A stretch of 48,495 nucleotides of DNA, taken from Cytophagaceae bacterium. GTDB taxonomy: Bacteria; Bacteroidota; Bacteroidia; Cytophagales; Spirosomataceae. The notes below the pieces were generated by a model. That model ran no database searches. It was not told where the DNA came from and saw nothing but the letters and a program-made list of their open reading frames with translations. Location of the stretch: the NCBI GenBank assembly GCA_947450865.1, contig CANFWR010000002.1, forward strand, positions 1 through 48,495, read 5' to 3'. Below, piece after piece: positions 23,101-28,631 of this stretch; within the stretch, counting starts at the first letter, position 1, and the number at the start of each line of letters is the position of its first letter. The translations under genes were made by a program, and so were the position numbers.

Positions 23101-26100
23101 CATAAACTTTTTTATCTGTTCCTAACAACAAATAGGTCATGCTAGTACTGTAAGTTCCATCAATCATTGCAATCCTAATTCCATTTGGCAAAGGATTGGT
23201 CATTTCAGTAGCATAATTTTTCGTAGACGCTGCAGAAGCATTTCCAAGGTAGACATTAGTCCCCCAGGTATATAATTTATTGTTTGTAATATCAGCTGCT
23301 ACTGAACCACCAGAAGTAGCTTCAATTTGAGCAATATTTGTAAGGGGCGAATTGGCACCTGTTAACACTTGGGTAAACCCTTTCGTAGCTGTTGTTAAGC
23401 CTGCGCCATTTAAAGAGGCATTCGCCATTCCGTAAGCGTAAACAGTTCCGTCTTGTAATAAGATTAAGAAATTATTTGTCGACGCGCTAATTGATTTGAT
23501 GTTTTTGGGATCAATTTCAGACGGTAGCTTTACTTTTTGAAATGGAGACCCACCCACCGCAGTTGTCGTACCTGGTAAAATGAAATTGTCATTTAAATAC
23601 CCCCAAACCCAAATACCTTTTGTAGTCGCAATCGCATAGGTACTACTTGAACCAACTCCCGCGATATCAATTATTTCTCCCGTATAATTATAGCCATTTG
23701 CAGGTGTAACTAAAGTAGGAATTGTCTGGTCTGTTCCATCGGGTTTTGCATACTGTCCCGCCACATAGTAATTTCCTTTAGCACTTCTAAATAAGGTTCC
23801 GTGAAATGCAGAACTCATTAATTTAGATTTAAAGCTGGCTAAATCAACCCAGTTGTCAAACAAGGGAGCTGAACATTCTTCTGAATCTAAAACACCGTCG
23901 TTATCATCATCAAGATCAAACAAGTCACTGACATTATCGCCATCTGTATCTAAACATGATCTATTATATCGATCTATAACATTTAAAAAAGTATACGTCC
24001 CACTGTAAATTCCATTATCCACTGCCGTCTCTAATACATCTGCAAAACCATTTGTTCCAAAGGAGGTTGTATGAGCATAATTAGCCGTACGATTTGTAGT
24101 AGTTCCAGCCTCAAAAGCATCACTACATCCATCTGCATCTGAATCTAAATCCAAACGGTTAGGCGTACCATCGTTATCTGTATCACGATCTAAACAAAAT
24201 GTTTTTTCTACATAGGTATTATTCGTTAATCGAATGTTTGAAAGCTCGGATGCCACTGAACCTGCCGATACCGCTAACTTATAAGCGGAAACAGCTCCTT
24301 GATAAGCTTGTTTTTGTACCCCATTAATTTTTACCGTCACATAACCCGTTGAAGAAATATCGATACTGTATTCTTCGCTTCCATTTATAGCTCCATGACT
24401 AAAACTCCAAACCCCTCCATTGAAATAACCATATGCTTGAGTCGCAGCTAAATTAAACTTATAACCAAGATCATTATAGTTCGCTGGTGTTTGCGTATTA
24501 GCAACCGGAATTAGACCAAACATAACTGTACCTTCCGTCGTTAAACGATTAAATTTAAGAGATAGAGGAAGGGCGAAATTTTCGGTAGAATAAGAGGTGG
24601 TCCAGCCATTATTATTCGTAGTAATGGAGTTGCTAGTTTTGTCGGTTATCGAAGTTCCAGTGAAGTTTACATTATTTATATTGACTCCATAAGAATAACA
24701 AGACACTTGTTCTTGGGTATCTAAAATACCATCGTTATCATCGTCAATATCAAGAACATCATTCAGTCCATCATTGTCTGAATCCAAACACGCATTCATT
24801 GCAGCAGAGCTGACAAATTCATAGGTATACATTCCAGAATAAACGCCTGATTCCGTTGCCGTTTCTATGGAATTTGCAAAGCCATTAGCTCCATAGGTTC
24901 CGGAAACCACAGCACTTGCGACATTCGAAGTAGAAATTAAATTTGACGGTGTTCCATTTTTTATCGTGCCGGTTAATAAGGCCACCGGTATGCTCGCCTC
25001 TTTCGCATCTGGACAACCATCCCCATCCGAATCTAGGTCTACATGATTTCGAATACCGTCTCCATCCGTGTCACTTATGCAAGTGGGCTTGGGATATTGT
25101 GAAGCATTATAACTATTCGCATTGAAGTCAAAATAGAATTCGGCTGCCGCACCTCCTAAGATATTGGCTGCCGTAGTTCCTACGCCATAAATGCGGTAAT
25201 ATTTATAATAGCCCGCATTTGTGTTTATGGTAAACTTGTTCGAGTTCGCTAAATCTATTCCGCCGTAAACCGTTGTATTCGTTGCGTTAGCCGGAGAGGC
25301 GATAGGTGCTGTTAATAAATTAGTCCAAGAGGTATTATTATTTGACCCCTGTACCATTAAACTACTTGCAGTAGTAGCAAAAATTTGTGTTGCACTCGTT
25401 TTTACAATGTACCAAGCATCTACTTTTACTGGGGTATTAAAGTTTACTGTAAAAATGGCTTTACCTATTTGAGATTGGGCCGTTGCAGTAGTAAAAATAC
25501 TCGATGTAGTAGCGTTATAATCCGTTAATAATTGCGATGATAATGTAGTCGTAGTAGTCGTTAAATCTGATGTTACCTTAACATAATTCGACCTGTCTGA
25601 CGTATTCCATTCAGATTCTTGAAAGAAACAAGCAGGAGACTCCATCGCATCTAAAATTCCATCATTATCATCATCAATATCCACAACATCGTTAACGCCG
25701 TCTCCATCCGTATCATTACAAGCAGCGTAATTACCTGCAATCGCAAATGGATAGGAAGACACATAATTAATCACTCCATTATCAGCAACTGTTTCTAAGC
25801 TATTATCCAAACCATTGGTACCTATTGTACCTGTAAATGCATAATTAGGGGTTGTAATAGTTGTGGCTCCAGATTCTAAAGCATCACTACAACCATCCCC
25901 ATCTGAATCAAGGTCTAAACGGTTAGGTGTTCCATCGTTATCCGTATCTATATCAGCGCAAAAAGTTCCGGCATTTGAATAAAGTCCTAGTTCCCCCATT
26001 TGCATACCATTAGCAGCTTGCGTACCTGCTGGCAGTGTTTTATATACAAGTATTTTGATGGAGGTGATATTATTATAGCCTTTGGTAAATGGATAACGGA

Positions 26101-28522
26101 TAGTAGAGGAAACGTCTTGCATATTATCAATCGTTTCTATTCCCATCAAAGTAGGATTTGCTACTGAACCAGTATATAATTTTATGTCGGCTTTTAAAAT
26201 ATTATCCCCTGCGGCTCCATAATCATTCACGATAGAGAAACCATCTGCATGCAGCGGATTTTGAGTTACCAAAGTATAAATAATAGGTGTTGCTGTAAAA
26301 TCATCGCCATCTATCGGATTGTCAACTGTACCAGGTCTAAATACTTCAACTCCATTATTTAAAACACCATCTATATAAATATCAGGAGTAGCATAAGAAT
26401 ATTGTGCTAAATAGGCTCCGCCCGTCCAAGCAATTGACTTCCAATAAGTGGGTCCATAATAATTTGTTGATGCCCCAACAGTCGTACAATATTGTTCGGT
26501 AACATCCAGTACCCCATCATTATCATCGTCAATATCAACATAATCAGAAACTCCATCGCTATCCGTATCAGTACAAGTAAATGTTTTGGAATCTATATTA
26601 TTTGTGTAACTGCACTCACTCAAACCAGTGTTAGTGGTCCAAGCGCTTAAATTAAATGGTCTCGCGGTTGTACCTCTATCATTTACTACTGCATGAATAA
26701 CCGAAGAAGCCCCAACTAAATTAGCCGTCATAGTTACATTCATTGATGCTCCAGCTGCAATGGTGGCCGTAGTTTGAAAAGTCCCTATTAGATTAGCGGC
26801 GCCGGCTGTAGGATTAGCATCATAAATAGCTACAAAAGTACCGGCAGGTAGTAAATAAGATCCTGTGTTGCTAATTGTAGCAGCAATAGTGATGGTTGGA
26901 CAATTAGTGGTAACCGTATTAATGGTAATTTGTGCGTCAGCCGTATACGTATAGCCACTAGGAACTCCATTCCCCACTGCATCAGCTAATTGTAATTGCG
27001 CTTCGTTATTGTTATAAGCAATAGAACTAGCAGCATTAATTTCAGTCGAAGGAACCGTTAAATTGCTATTAATATTGACAATACGGTAGTTACGTTGGTT
27101 CCAATAATTAGGCGCCGCTTTCCAAGCAAATGTGGCAGGGTCGCTACCAAAAACTTGTAACATATTATTGCCTGTAACAGCAATTTCTGCTTGTCCATCA
27201 TTATTTAAATCCGCAACAATTGGATATTCTCCCCACGTGCTAGAAGACACCGCTTCGGTAGCATAATCAACGGGGGTGGTTCGGTTACCATTGATAATAC
27301 GTAGAGTGGACTGATCACGGTATACAATTTCACGCAAACCATTACCATCAAAGTCAAAAGCGGTAATACCAGTGCACCCTGACATATCGTTTGTTGCCAA
27401 AGACCAGATATGTTGAGTTGCAGTTCCTGCAGTCGTATTATAATTTAGATTATAGGCAGTAACAATACCAGCTGATCCACTAACTGAATTTATAATTACC
27501 GCTTCTGGCAGATCCGTTGATTTGCCTCCTGTAGTTTTATCGTTATAAACATTGGCAATTAATGGTAATCCTCTAGTACCATAATTGAAACTTGGCGGTA
27601 TTCTTCTAAACAAAAGTGTATTTGCAGCAGTCGTTCCATTAGGATCCCACATAACCACAAACGCGGATCCATTATACACAATATCTAATTTACCATCACC
27701 ATTCATGTCCGCAACAGCGGTGGGTCCGTTGTCATTTACTGCAATCAAACTTGCGCCAACGATCGTACTGAGGTCTTTTAAAATGGTAGTTACACCTGTA
27801 GATACATTAACGCCATATACTCTAGAGCCATATATTAATTCTTTACCAGGGTTAGTTGAAATAATGTCTGCAACTATTACATCAATGGGAGTTCCAGTAC
27901 TACCCGCAGTTTGACCAACATATCCTAAAGCGGGTCCTGCAACACGCTTAACCAAAGCATTGCCAACAATGCCAAATACATCACTGCCCAATACAATTTC
28001 TGCAGTACCGTCCTGATCAATATCTACGATATAAGGAGTAACATCCGTGTTGTATTGTGAAGCCGTAGTTGATTTGTATAAATAATTAGATTCTGTTCCT
28101 CCGGTGCTAGCAAAAATATACAGAAAGCCTGAAGTATTAACCATCACAACTTCTGGAGCAGAAGATGCACTTCCTATGATATTCGCAATAGCAGGCTGAA
28201 CTGATCTTACACTTGAGGTCGTTATAACAAAATCCTTTGTTGCAGTTGTTTTATTTGATCCATCACCCTTGTAAACATAATAACCGGTATAGTCATTAGC
28301 AGGCGCTAATAATTCAGAAATACCATCTCCATTTAAATCCGCAGCGGTAGGTGTTCCACCATTCCAAATCACAGCACTTGATTGAAACTTCTGTACCATT
28401 CCCCAGCTAGAGGCAGGTGTTGGATTGTAGGGAGCTACGCAAGGAGTCTGCGCAAAAGCAAACAAAGAAGCCAGCTGAAATAGAACAATTAGAACAATGC
28501 GAATCGGTAAACGTAATTTCAT
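5168..28522 (-). CDS. Giant T9SS-exported surface protein, 7,784 aa
   Basis: One uninterrupted frame. The signal peptide is at 1-24 (AFA-Q). Residues 30-470 hold FG-GAP/VCBS propeller motifs (ADLNGDGISEL, VDIDQDGTAEI, ADMNGDGKLDI). Residues 530-645 are CARDB-like. Residues 645-3400 hold nine thrombospondin type 3 modules enclosing variable domains, including discoidin-like and RCC1-like ones. Residues 3450-5550 hold Ig/PKD-like domains (YQWYKDG) and at least three SprB repeats (TQPTCTNRKGTITV type). Residues 5550-7685 are cadherin-like tandem domains including an exact 261-bp array. Residues 7686-7784 are the type B sorting domain (ITPNGDGKND, YNRWG). It is probably an SprB-like adhesin for gliding or surface attachment, but the ligand is unknown. 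The 5' half is visibly more AT-rich than the 3' half. Confidence 0.93.
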   Translation of the reverse strand: MKLRLPIRIVLIVLFQLASLFAFAQTPCVAPYNPTPASSWGMVQKFQSSAVIWNGGTPTAADLNGDGISELLAPANDYTGYYVYKGDGSNKTTATKDFVITTSSVRSVQPAIANIIGSASSAPEVVMVNTSGFLYIFASTGGTESNYLYKSTTASQYNTDVTPYIVDIDQDGTAEIVLGSDVFGIVGNALVKRVAGPALGYVGQTAGSTGTPIDVIVADIISTNPGKELIYGSRVYGVNVSTGVTTILKDLSTIVGASLIAVNDNGPTAVADMNGDGKLDIVYNGSAFVVMWDPNGTTAANTLLFRRIPPSFNYGTRGLPLIANVYNDKTTGGKSTDLPEAVIINSVSGSAGIVTAYNLNYNTTAGTATQHIWSLATNDMSGCTGITAFDFDGNGLREIVYRDQSTLRIINGNRTTPVDYATEAVSSSTWGEYPIVADLNNDGQAEIAVTGNNMLQVFGSDPATFAWKAAPNYWNQRNYRIVNINSNLTVPSTEINAASSIAYNNNEAQLQLADAVGNGVPSGYTYTADAQITINTVTTNCPTITIAATISNTGSYLLPAGTFVAIYDANPTAGAANLIGTFQTTATIAAGASMNVTMTANLVGASSVIHAVVNDRGTTARPFNLSAWTTNTGLSECSYTNNIDSKTFTCTDTDSDGVSDYVDIDDDNDGVLDVTEQYCTTVGASTNYYGPTYWKSIAWTGGAYLAQYSYATPDIYIDGVLNNGVEVFRPGTVDNPIDGDDFTATPIIYTLVTQNPLHADGFSIVNDYGAAGDNILKADIKLYTGSVANPTLMGIETIDNMQDVSSTIRYPFTKGYNNITSIKILVYKTLPAGTQAANGMQMGELGLYSNAGTFCADIDTDNDGTPNRLDLDSDGDGCSDALESGATTITTPNYAFTGTIGTNGLDNSLETVADNGVINYVSSYPFAIAGNYAACNDTDGDGVNDVVDIDDDNDGILDAMESPACFFQESEWNTSDRSNYVKVTSDLTTTTTTLSSQLLTDYNATTSSIFTTATAQSQIGKAIFTVNFNTPVKVDAWYIVKTSATQIFATTASSLMVQGSNNNTSWTNLLTAPIASPANATNTTVYGGIDLANSNKFTINTNAGYYKYYRIYGVGTTAANILGGAAAEFYFDFNANSYNASQYPKPTCISDTDGDGIRNHVDLDSDGDGCPDAKEASIPVALLTGTIKNGTPSNLISTSNVASAVVSGTYGANGFANSIETATESGVYSGMYTYEFVSSAAMNACLDSDNDGLNDVLDIDDDNDGILDTQEQVSCYSYGVNINNVNFTGTSITDKTSNSITTNNNGWTTSYSTENFALPLSLKFNRLTTEGTVMFGLIPVANTQTPANYNDLGYKFNLAATQAYGYFNGGVWSFSHGAINGSEEYSIDISSTGYVTVKINGVQKQAYQGAVSAYKLAVSAGSVASELSNIRLTNNTYVEKTFCLDRDTDNDGTPNRLDLDSDADGCSDAFEAGTTTNRTANYAHTTSFGTNGFADVLETAVDNGIYSGTYTFLNVIDRYNRSCLDTDGDNVSDLFDLDDDNDGVLDSEECSAPLFDNWVDLASFKSKLMSSAFHGTLFRSAKGNYYVAGQYAKPDGTDQTIPTLVTPANGYNYTGEIIDIAGVGSSSTYAIATTKGIWVWGYLNDNFILPGTTTAVGGSPFQKVKLPSEIDPKNIKSISASTNNFLILLQDGTVYAYGMANASLNGAGLTTATKGFTQVLTGANSPLTNIAQIEATSGGSVAADITNNKLYTWGTNVYLGNASAASTKNYATEMTNPLPNGIRIAMIDGTYSTSMTYLLLGTDKKVYALGSGSEGILGQNSTTNSTSWVNVKGQNGVGVLQNVEYLSAQNSTDQYTSASVILNTGKPLSWGSAGAQNMIGLGNVSALVPGVPNGIVDTDVIYVIENGGHLTPMLNDDGEIGNVGHNVAGAFADGTSSNRAVYVFNPFERGTDYSDNIAASCNPDIDGDGIPNRLDLDTDGDGCPDAKESNVKGTLLSGSIQNKANGVLTSSTVSNAIAQGSYGTNGFANSLETTTESGIYSFSYLYKYATNATVNGCTDTDGDGVADVFDLDDDNDGILDTTEQTNCISTGIDLGKLTFTGSSITANTSNSLTTDGGDVWKTSYSFQNLKLPISLKFKHASTTGYEMVGLLPAANAQTPVSWNDAGYKFYPQTTNTYGYFTTSWDFGPIAILPTDVLSIDISSIGYVKAAINGVVQKAFQGTVSDYKLAISSYRASSLTDIVLTDAKNPVELNCTNIDTDLDGIPNHLDLDSDGDGCPDTREAGITTTLITASVVNKVGGATSTTNIASAVISGTFGANGFANGVETASESGLYSGTYTYDYVTDATMSGCLDTDNDGVVDVKDLDDDNDGVLDTLEENCNTITTSKTGLIITKPSTINYTFNANTIANLIDGVDNNVYVTSTPTGTLNNSPWFNFEFPTPKALTYLEIGHYLNQYLFSLSSTYKIQGSSDNTNWTDVSETLTYNNVATSTSGGLSTNNSNIANFASNRRAYKYYRIFGISGAAGAGWATEIYFKEANCISDIDGDGIPNRLDLDSDGDGCSDAIEAGSSTSATSTSVYPTGTDNNLNGLLNTYEGTTAGTINYPSFYTEYALTNTLNACSDSDNDGVKDIVDLDDDNDGILDIIESPACFTPVAEFAKPIAISSELLQYSTYNIDYAIDESLTTASAFATGQNWVGKEVFKFTAKTNIAITGMSFNLTTWALSNPSTNTFKLQGSIDNVVWSDLSAAVASTATTGVFTVTNSLATSSKFKYYRILGVAGTCYYGGVLNASFNVVSSTAPMPIAGCTNDIDGDGKLNHLDLDSDGDSCPDAIEEGTAAFGTIAYSATSFLNATTTGANGFANNLETSTESGIYSGTYKYIRAVLSSLNACLDTDGDGVSNLDDIDDDNDGIVDLSEMSCTPIVTNATCLAAPLAYGITSHCSGWTGFDYDPSPAVNIISNFDYMGLTGGIPYFDFQGSVNSSATTQLCGKMYKNFTTIPGVTYTFSVNLMSSFVDAEGIKPYLKGVDATSGFVLGSTYLNGSGVRSVTFTAIGTTTTITLGLDTRTSLTYAGGNQFWYEVGFTMNGASYQNCTTLDTDSDGTPNYLDVDSDGDGCSDAVEAGTTAISTSGVLPTAKFTSSIIPSPYGANGFANGLETANESGLYIGSYTYNNATDATVNACLDTDGDGVPNTIDLDDDNDGILDTDEQQICRNLDFSSIGTTSQTINLGGGYTVSQLSSVAKVSGSDNNGNLALSNNTTATLTFNKPIKLSIKHSDNATVAFNTGDRWEISSAGGTFSIKDPNSYVTLNSNSGGAINFTPKATSDNNSEDWLITTSSLTSITFKLLVGDPYSDLKIFLACGVDIDTDSDGIPNRLDLDSDGDGCPDAKESGVTGTLTSGSVKNGTGGAVTSTTLTQNAVANGPYGNNGLADGIETSTESGVTSYTSYYTANALLADTTPPTITAQPVNKTVFVGASLVLSVTATPPTGKTLTYQWYKDGVAVSAATSASFTVANAASTSNAGNYYCIVGLVNSCQSVTSNTVNATVLTNPASSTICLDGNVAFSVTKTGTNVVTYQWKKNGTNILGATSATLDLTNAQLADAGAYTVVATDASGATATSLAGTLTVTNNTKYTIPDYTTCASNTSFTLTGTVVSGTAGATSTKWQRSTDGGNTWVDVAASLDGITYSNYTTGTLTLSAVTTGLNGYRYRIVTTNGVCSNYSNVDMLTVTGPPVIVTQPSNSTLCTSTGTSFSVVATGTNLTYQWQRRTSSVGAWTNVTTSLDAGIYTNVNSATLVLTSAPSADTNYEYQVIVSSGSCGSVTSTVAVLNPTLATPTISGGNVTVCAGTPVTLTASASGSPAFQWYLNGSAIGGATGASFNPTLSGNYSVQASSVGYCAAGSATSTVTISALPTVSIAEGTTLTLAGGSEQLTATASPAGTYTYTWYKDGTDLNAANSNVYTVIATGSYTVKATNAASCFATSTAIAISSLPSAQANGATTFCEGGNVVLTTTMASGADGVQWLKNGTTVVGTGLTYTATTSGSYAAQFTLNGVVINVPNTTTATQVTVNPLPTATITSSSSAAVCAGTTVTLTATSNALSPTFAWYKNGSLIAGATAGTYSATTVGDYSFSVSNGSTTCANSSVATTVTIVSPPAAPNLTATSANICVNTTADLTLYKPVALAGILYEWHTTSSNPTNSTLVGNPSAVSTAGTYYLYAKNATAGCYSPASLAFTLTVTSVAQPTLTAASAPTYTVGDFAVPLNASTTVPAYSIRWYANATGGVALASPVIPSTAVAGVTTYYVDQYDANSSFCSSSPRLATNVTVKPLAPSVADLAYCQNASAIALTANPAIGGILNWYGTAASGGISSTTATTPVTSGVGTTTYYVSQTVNGVESARAGITVTVNAATPQTSVISGATSVTALSSETYSVTSVANTTYVWTLPSFMSGTTTTNSISANIDRAGTGYVTVVATDATGCPSVARSTQVITAQPFITPDPTTTNATYTIGDPAIPANTSDRATAANGATLNFYSSASGASAASQSMPSTAGVYTYYVSQTINGVESNLVPYTITIKPLAPLVADVTYCQNASAPALTATGTDLKWYTAASGGSGVTTAPTPSTGTATVTSYYVTQTVGGAESDRIAINVTVNPTPSTPSAIAGVSAPLAAASQTYSVTNDVAATAYAWTLPTGWSGTSTTNSISATVGTSGGVISVQAVIGSCTSPASTLVVTITGVTNPPVASNVTFVTGSTPSNIASNTTALITPANGATLNFYTSNASGTASTTSQTTPTTPGVYTYYVSQSINGIESALVPYTVTVKPVAPAISTNFGINGNTIAYCKNAPAIALTATGTSILYYTVASGGTGASTAPTPSTGTVGSTNYYVSQTVNGVESDRALITVKVNDLPSTVVAAASTQPTCTNTFGSILVTAPLGTGYTYSADGLTYASSTTFSPLPAGTYNVTAKNADGCISAPATVVINAAPVPPLAPVAAETQPTCTNRKGTITVSVVNNSDTYSIDGVSYQSSPIFTNVNPGSYNVTVQSAGGCVSAASVSVINAAPAIPAQAAIASSASGRVCAGTAVTLTSSATTGNQWYKDGVLISGAVQQTFQPLASGSYTVIVTNAQGCTGIASLPEVVTFQAMPVASISEGAQLAFNNCTNSTIVLTALNAATANGNTYQWYLNGNAINVGGTSATYNATQAGNYEVVITNNGCSSTSPFTKIISAPSVNAANTAICVGGSTVISGINTGFTNPVYQWEFSADGTTWSNATGTSNTLSYTATAAGQYHLKVTEGSTVSISCPIIITQFTPPAVSVTASAAACVGGTTTLTAVATGTPSFTYQWSLVGGNNIPGATLSTYTTGIAGTYGLLVTDANGCSTTATPTAITFNALPVAPTLVVTDPTCSVSTGTISVTAPLGANYRYSLDGGAYQVSPVFTGVASGNHSVTVKTTADCAGPATSATVGAALTVPAQPAAISGPIAVGLNSLNTYSVSPVAGATSYTWTVPGGWSGVSTTNTLVVRVDQNSGSISVVANSATCSGPARTLAISTTSLTPDINATNTNVPVSGNLNSNDLVPTGSTYGQPSPIAGATITVSASGTYTFTSSIPGKYVFNIPVCAPGQTTNCPTTPLEITVLDPIPATDRPVANNDIASVTSGVPSVVNILANDAEGNPGGSLNPASVTITSNPAHGSVVVNSDGTITFTPAAGYVGTDQVTYQVCDTSVPPLCQTAVVYFTVSAPTAPAHTTAVDDYTSVSGSPNGTNSVTGNVLTNDTNSAGGTLSATVVSGPSASQGVFTLNANGSFTFTPAPGYSGTVDIVYTACAGSVCETATLHILVDPAPVVTPDFNATDLNVPVAGKLGTNDVVPEGTTYGQPAAQSGATLVVNPDGSYTFTGTVPGKYVYNVPVCPPGQTTNCPTTPLEISVIDPTSATNLPVANNDVAKLPTGGSTTTNVLANDKAANPGTSLVASSVAIAVQPVHGTVSVDLVTGALTYSPTAGYVGTDVLTYTVCDNATPANCQTATVSYTVTPASVSASTTANDDFAKTSPGAPVTGGVLANDKNTAASALTASLVTGPTSAQGTFTLAANGTYTFTPAPGFSGPVDVVYQACTSAGVCSKATLHILVDPAPVVTPDFNVTDLNVPVAGKLGTNDVVPAGTTYSQPAAQAGATLVVNPDGTYTFTGTVPGKYVYDVPVCPPGQTTNCPTTPLEITVIDPLSATNLPVANNDVATLPAGGSTTTNVLANDKSANGGTSLVPSSVAITVQPTNGTVVVNSDGTITYTPAPGFVGTDVLTYQVCDNSSPALCQTASVSYTVTPANALPSTTANDDFAKTPPGVSVTGSVLANDSNTAGASLTASLVSGPTSAQGTFTLAADGSYTFTPTAGFSGPVDIVYQACTTGNICSKATLHILVDPAPVLVDDTASGFANVPVSGNVSTNDVVRVGTTYGQPAALTGATIVVGPSGTYTFTATVAGTYTYTIPVCAPGQTVNCPTETLVITVTAPMPVDDAVSAFANVPKSGNVSTNDVIPTGSTYGQPAALTGATIQVGPSGTYTFTATAAGTYTYTIPVCAPGQTVSCPTQTLVITVTAPTLVNDTASAFANVAKAGDLSTNDTNPAGSTYGQPAALTGATIEVGPSGTYTFTATAAGTYTYTIPVCAPGQTVSCPTQTLVITVTAPAPVDDTASAFANVAKTGNVSTNDVIPIGSTYGQPATLTGATIVVGPSGTYTFTATAAGTYSYTIPVCAPGQTSNCPTETLVITVTAPQVVDDAATAFANVPKSGNVATNDSNPTGTTFGQPTQVTGATITVNPDGTYSFTATAAGTYTYTIPVCAPGQTSNCPTETLVITVTEPTPVNDTATAFANVPKSGNVATNDVIPTGSTYGQPAAITGATILVGPSGTYTFTATAAGTYTYTIPVCAPGQTSNCPTETLVITVTAPQVVDDTATALANVAKTGNISTNETNPAGSTYGQPAQQTGATITVNADGTYSFTATAAGTYTYTIPVCAPGQTVDCPTQTLAITVTAPQVTNDVAATTINTAKTGNVATNDTNPAGSTYGQPAQQTGATITVNPDGTYSFTATAAGTYTYTIPVCAPGQTSNCPTETLVITVTDPTIPYTAPTTNPDIDATNINVPVSGNVSTNDAPGATYGQPAQQSGATITVNANGTYSFTATIPGVYTYLVPACPAGQTTNCPTVPLVITVSDPLKDSNSPVANTDVTTVNAGSSVTTKVLANDKAANPAASLNLASLAIVTNGANGAAVVNSDGTITYTPKAGFTGVDEITYKICDNSTPALCSTAKVVYTIQPVAEPAKTFATDDYNSTPAGSPASGSVVANDGNTAGETLTATIVSGVSAAEGTLVFNADGTYVFTPAPGFSGPVDVVYTVCSASNVCAKATLHLVVNPAPVITPDFNATLIGIPVNGSAATNDVVPAGSTYGQPASISGASLQMNPDGTYRFSSTTPGTYEYLVPVCAKAQTTNCPLVPLVITVSDPNAITNPPIANADVVSVAAGSPVTTNVLANDQAANVGGVLVYSTLAITNAPLNGTAKVNADGTITYTPKPGFVGTDVLTYTICDNSTPALCKTAKVYYTVGASASKNLLASDDFATTQGGLVSGNVLGNDKSSTGSALTATAVTNVDPAKGSFSLSPSGAYTFTPAAGYVGPVDIIYSVCSADGICTKATLHITVLPVPDMIAPQAITPNGDGKNDTLIFRGLPALNIENRLTIYNRWGNIVFSTGNYQNNWSGQTDSAFGALATDSQLPDGTYYYILDFFGARPNLGNYVYLDRSSK
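5171..5465 (-). other. T9SS type B (gliding motility-associated) C-terminal sorting domain
   Basis: Residues about 7686-7784 of the giant protein contain APQAITPNGDGKNDTLIF, LTIYNRWGNIVF, NWSGQTD and LPDGTYYYILDF, the hallmark order of the CHU_C/type B sorting domain. This domain directs export by the type IX system and release or retention at the cell surface. It is the firmest functional clue in the protein. Confidence 0.92.
5466..7205 (-). repeat. Two three-domain cadherin-like super-modules (E, F)
   Basis: Each super-module has a first domain PDIDATNINVPVSGN or PDFNATLIGIPVNGS, a second beginning PVANTDVTTV or PIANADVVSV with ANDxAAN, and a third ATDDYNS or ASDDFATT ending in ATLH. Each is about 287 residues. 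They continue the series A-C seen at 9294-11880 after interruption by the 261-bp array. Confidence 0.8.
7206..9293 (-). repeat. Eight exact 261-bp tandem repeats (87 aa each)
   Basis: The codons for the end of each unit (ITVTAP region) recur at 7206, 7467, 7728, 7989, 8250, 8511, 8772 and 9033, and the next boundary is at 9294: always exactly 261 bases, with no indel. Each unit reads V-D-T-A-FANV-K-GNV-TND, GSTYGQPA, GTYTFTATAAGTYTYTIP, VCAPGQT and CPT-TLVITVTAP, with two cysteines eight residues apart. Bases 8511-8608 and 8772-8869 are identical for 98 nt. A ninth, diverged unit starts super-module E. Confidence 0.95.
9294..11880 (-). repeat. Three three-domain cadherin-like super-modules (A, B, C)
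   Basis: Boundaries are marked by the recurring GGATCCAC(T/C)AAAATGTGAAG at 9294, 10155 and 11019, a spacing of 861-864 bases. Each unit has a PDxNxTxxNVPVxG domain, a PVANNDVAxxxxG domain and a TANDDFAK-like domain. B and C are highly similar, and A is more diverged. Confidence 0.85.
18360..26590 (-). repeat. Nine thrombospondin type 3 modules with variable guest domains
   Basis: The calcium-binding sequence D(I/L)DDDNDG(I/V)LD occurs nine times, starting at approximate residues 650, 935, 1245, 1520, 2055, 2350, 2617, 2890 and 3180. Each is followed by a guest domain, then a partner D-GDG-PNRLDLDSDGDGCPDA and an NGFANSLET-ESGIYSGTYTY segment. Guests recur: YKYYRI(Y/F)G-type discoidin-like domains in modules 2, 6 and 7; an AYGYF-type domain in 3 and 5; an RCC1-like domain in module 4. 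Confidence 0.85.
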
Positions 28523-28534
28523 ATATCAGTCTGC

Positions 28535-28567
28535 CAAAGTGGAAAAAACACAACTAGGCAAACAAAT
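28535..28567 (-). promoter_or_regulatory. Candidate promoter of the giant-protein operon
   Basis: On the minus strand a TTTG at 28567-28564 (possible -33) is followed after 21 bases by CCACTTTG at 28542-28535. The latter matches the TTTG part of the Bacteroidota -7 consensus TAnnTTTG but not its TA. The ATG follows only 12 bases later, so the leader would be very short. The box is imperfect, and an activator could compensate. Confidence 0.35.
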
Positions 28568-28591
28568 AAAATCAATCAGGATGGGGGGATT

Positions 28592-28614
28592 TGTCAAAAA
28601 AAGTGTCTTTGACA
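28592..28614. promoter_or_regulatory. Inverted repeat TGTCAAA-N9-TTTGACA upstream of giant gene
   Basis: Perfect 7-bp arms lie in the 109-bp gap between the second AraC-type regulator and the giant gene, 70-92 bases before the giant ATG. It could be an operator or a weak hairpin at the end of the regulator transcript. The minus-strand side lacks a T-run after the stem, which argues against a classical terminator. Confidence 0.4.
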
Positions 28615-28626
28615 GAATTTGGACGA
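28612..28626. promoter_or_regulatory. Third regulator-box copy (ACAGAATTTGGACGA)
   Basis: This matches the two ACAAAAATTGGACAA repeats found between the regulator genes at 12 of 15 positions. It lies about 90 bp upstream of the giant gene start, a usual distance for an activator site. It overlaps the right arm of the TGTCAAA/TTTGACA inverted repeat by three bases. Confidence 0.4.
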
Positions 28627-28631
28627 ATAAT

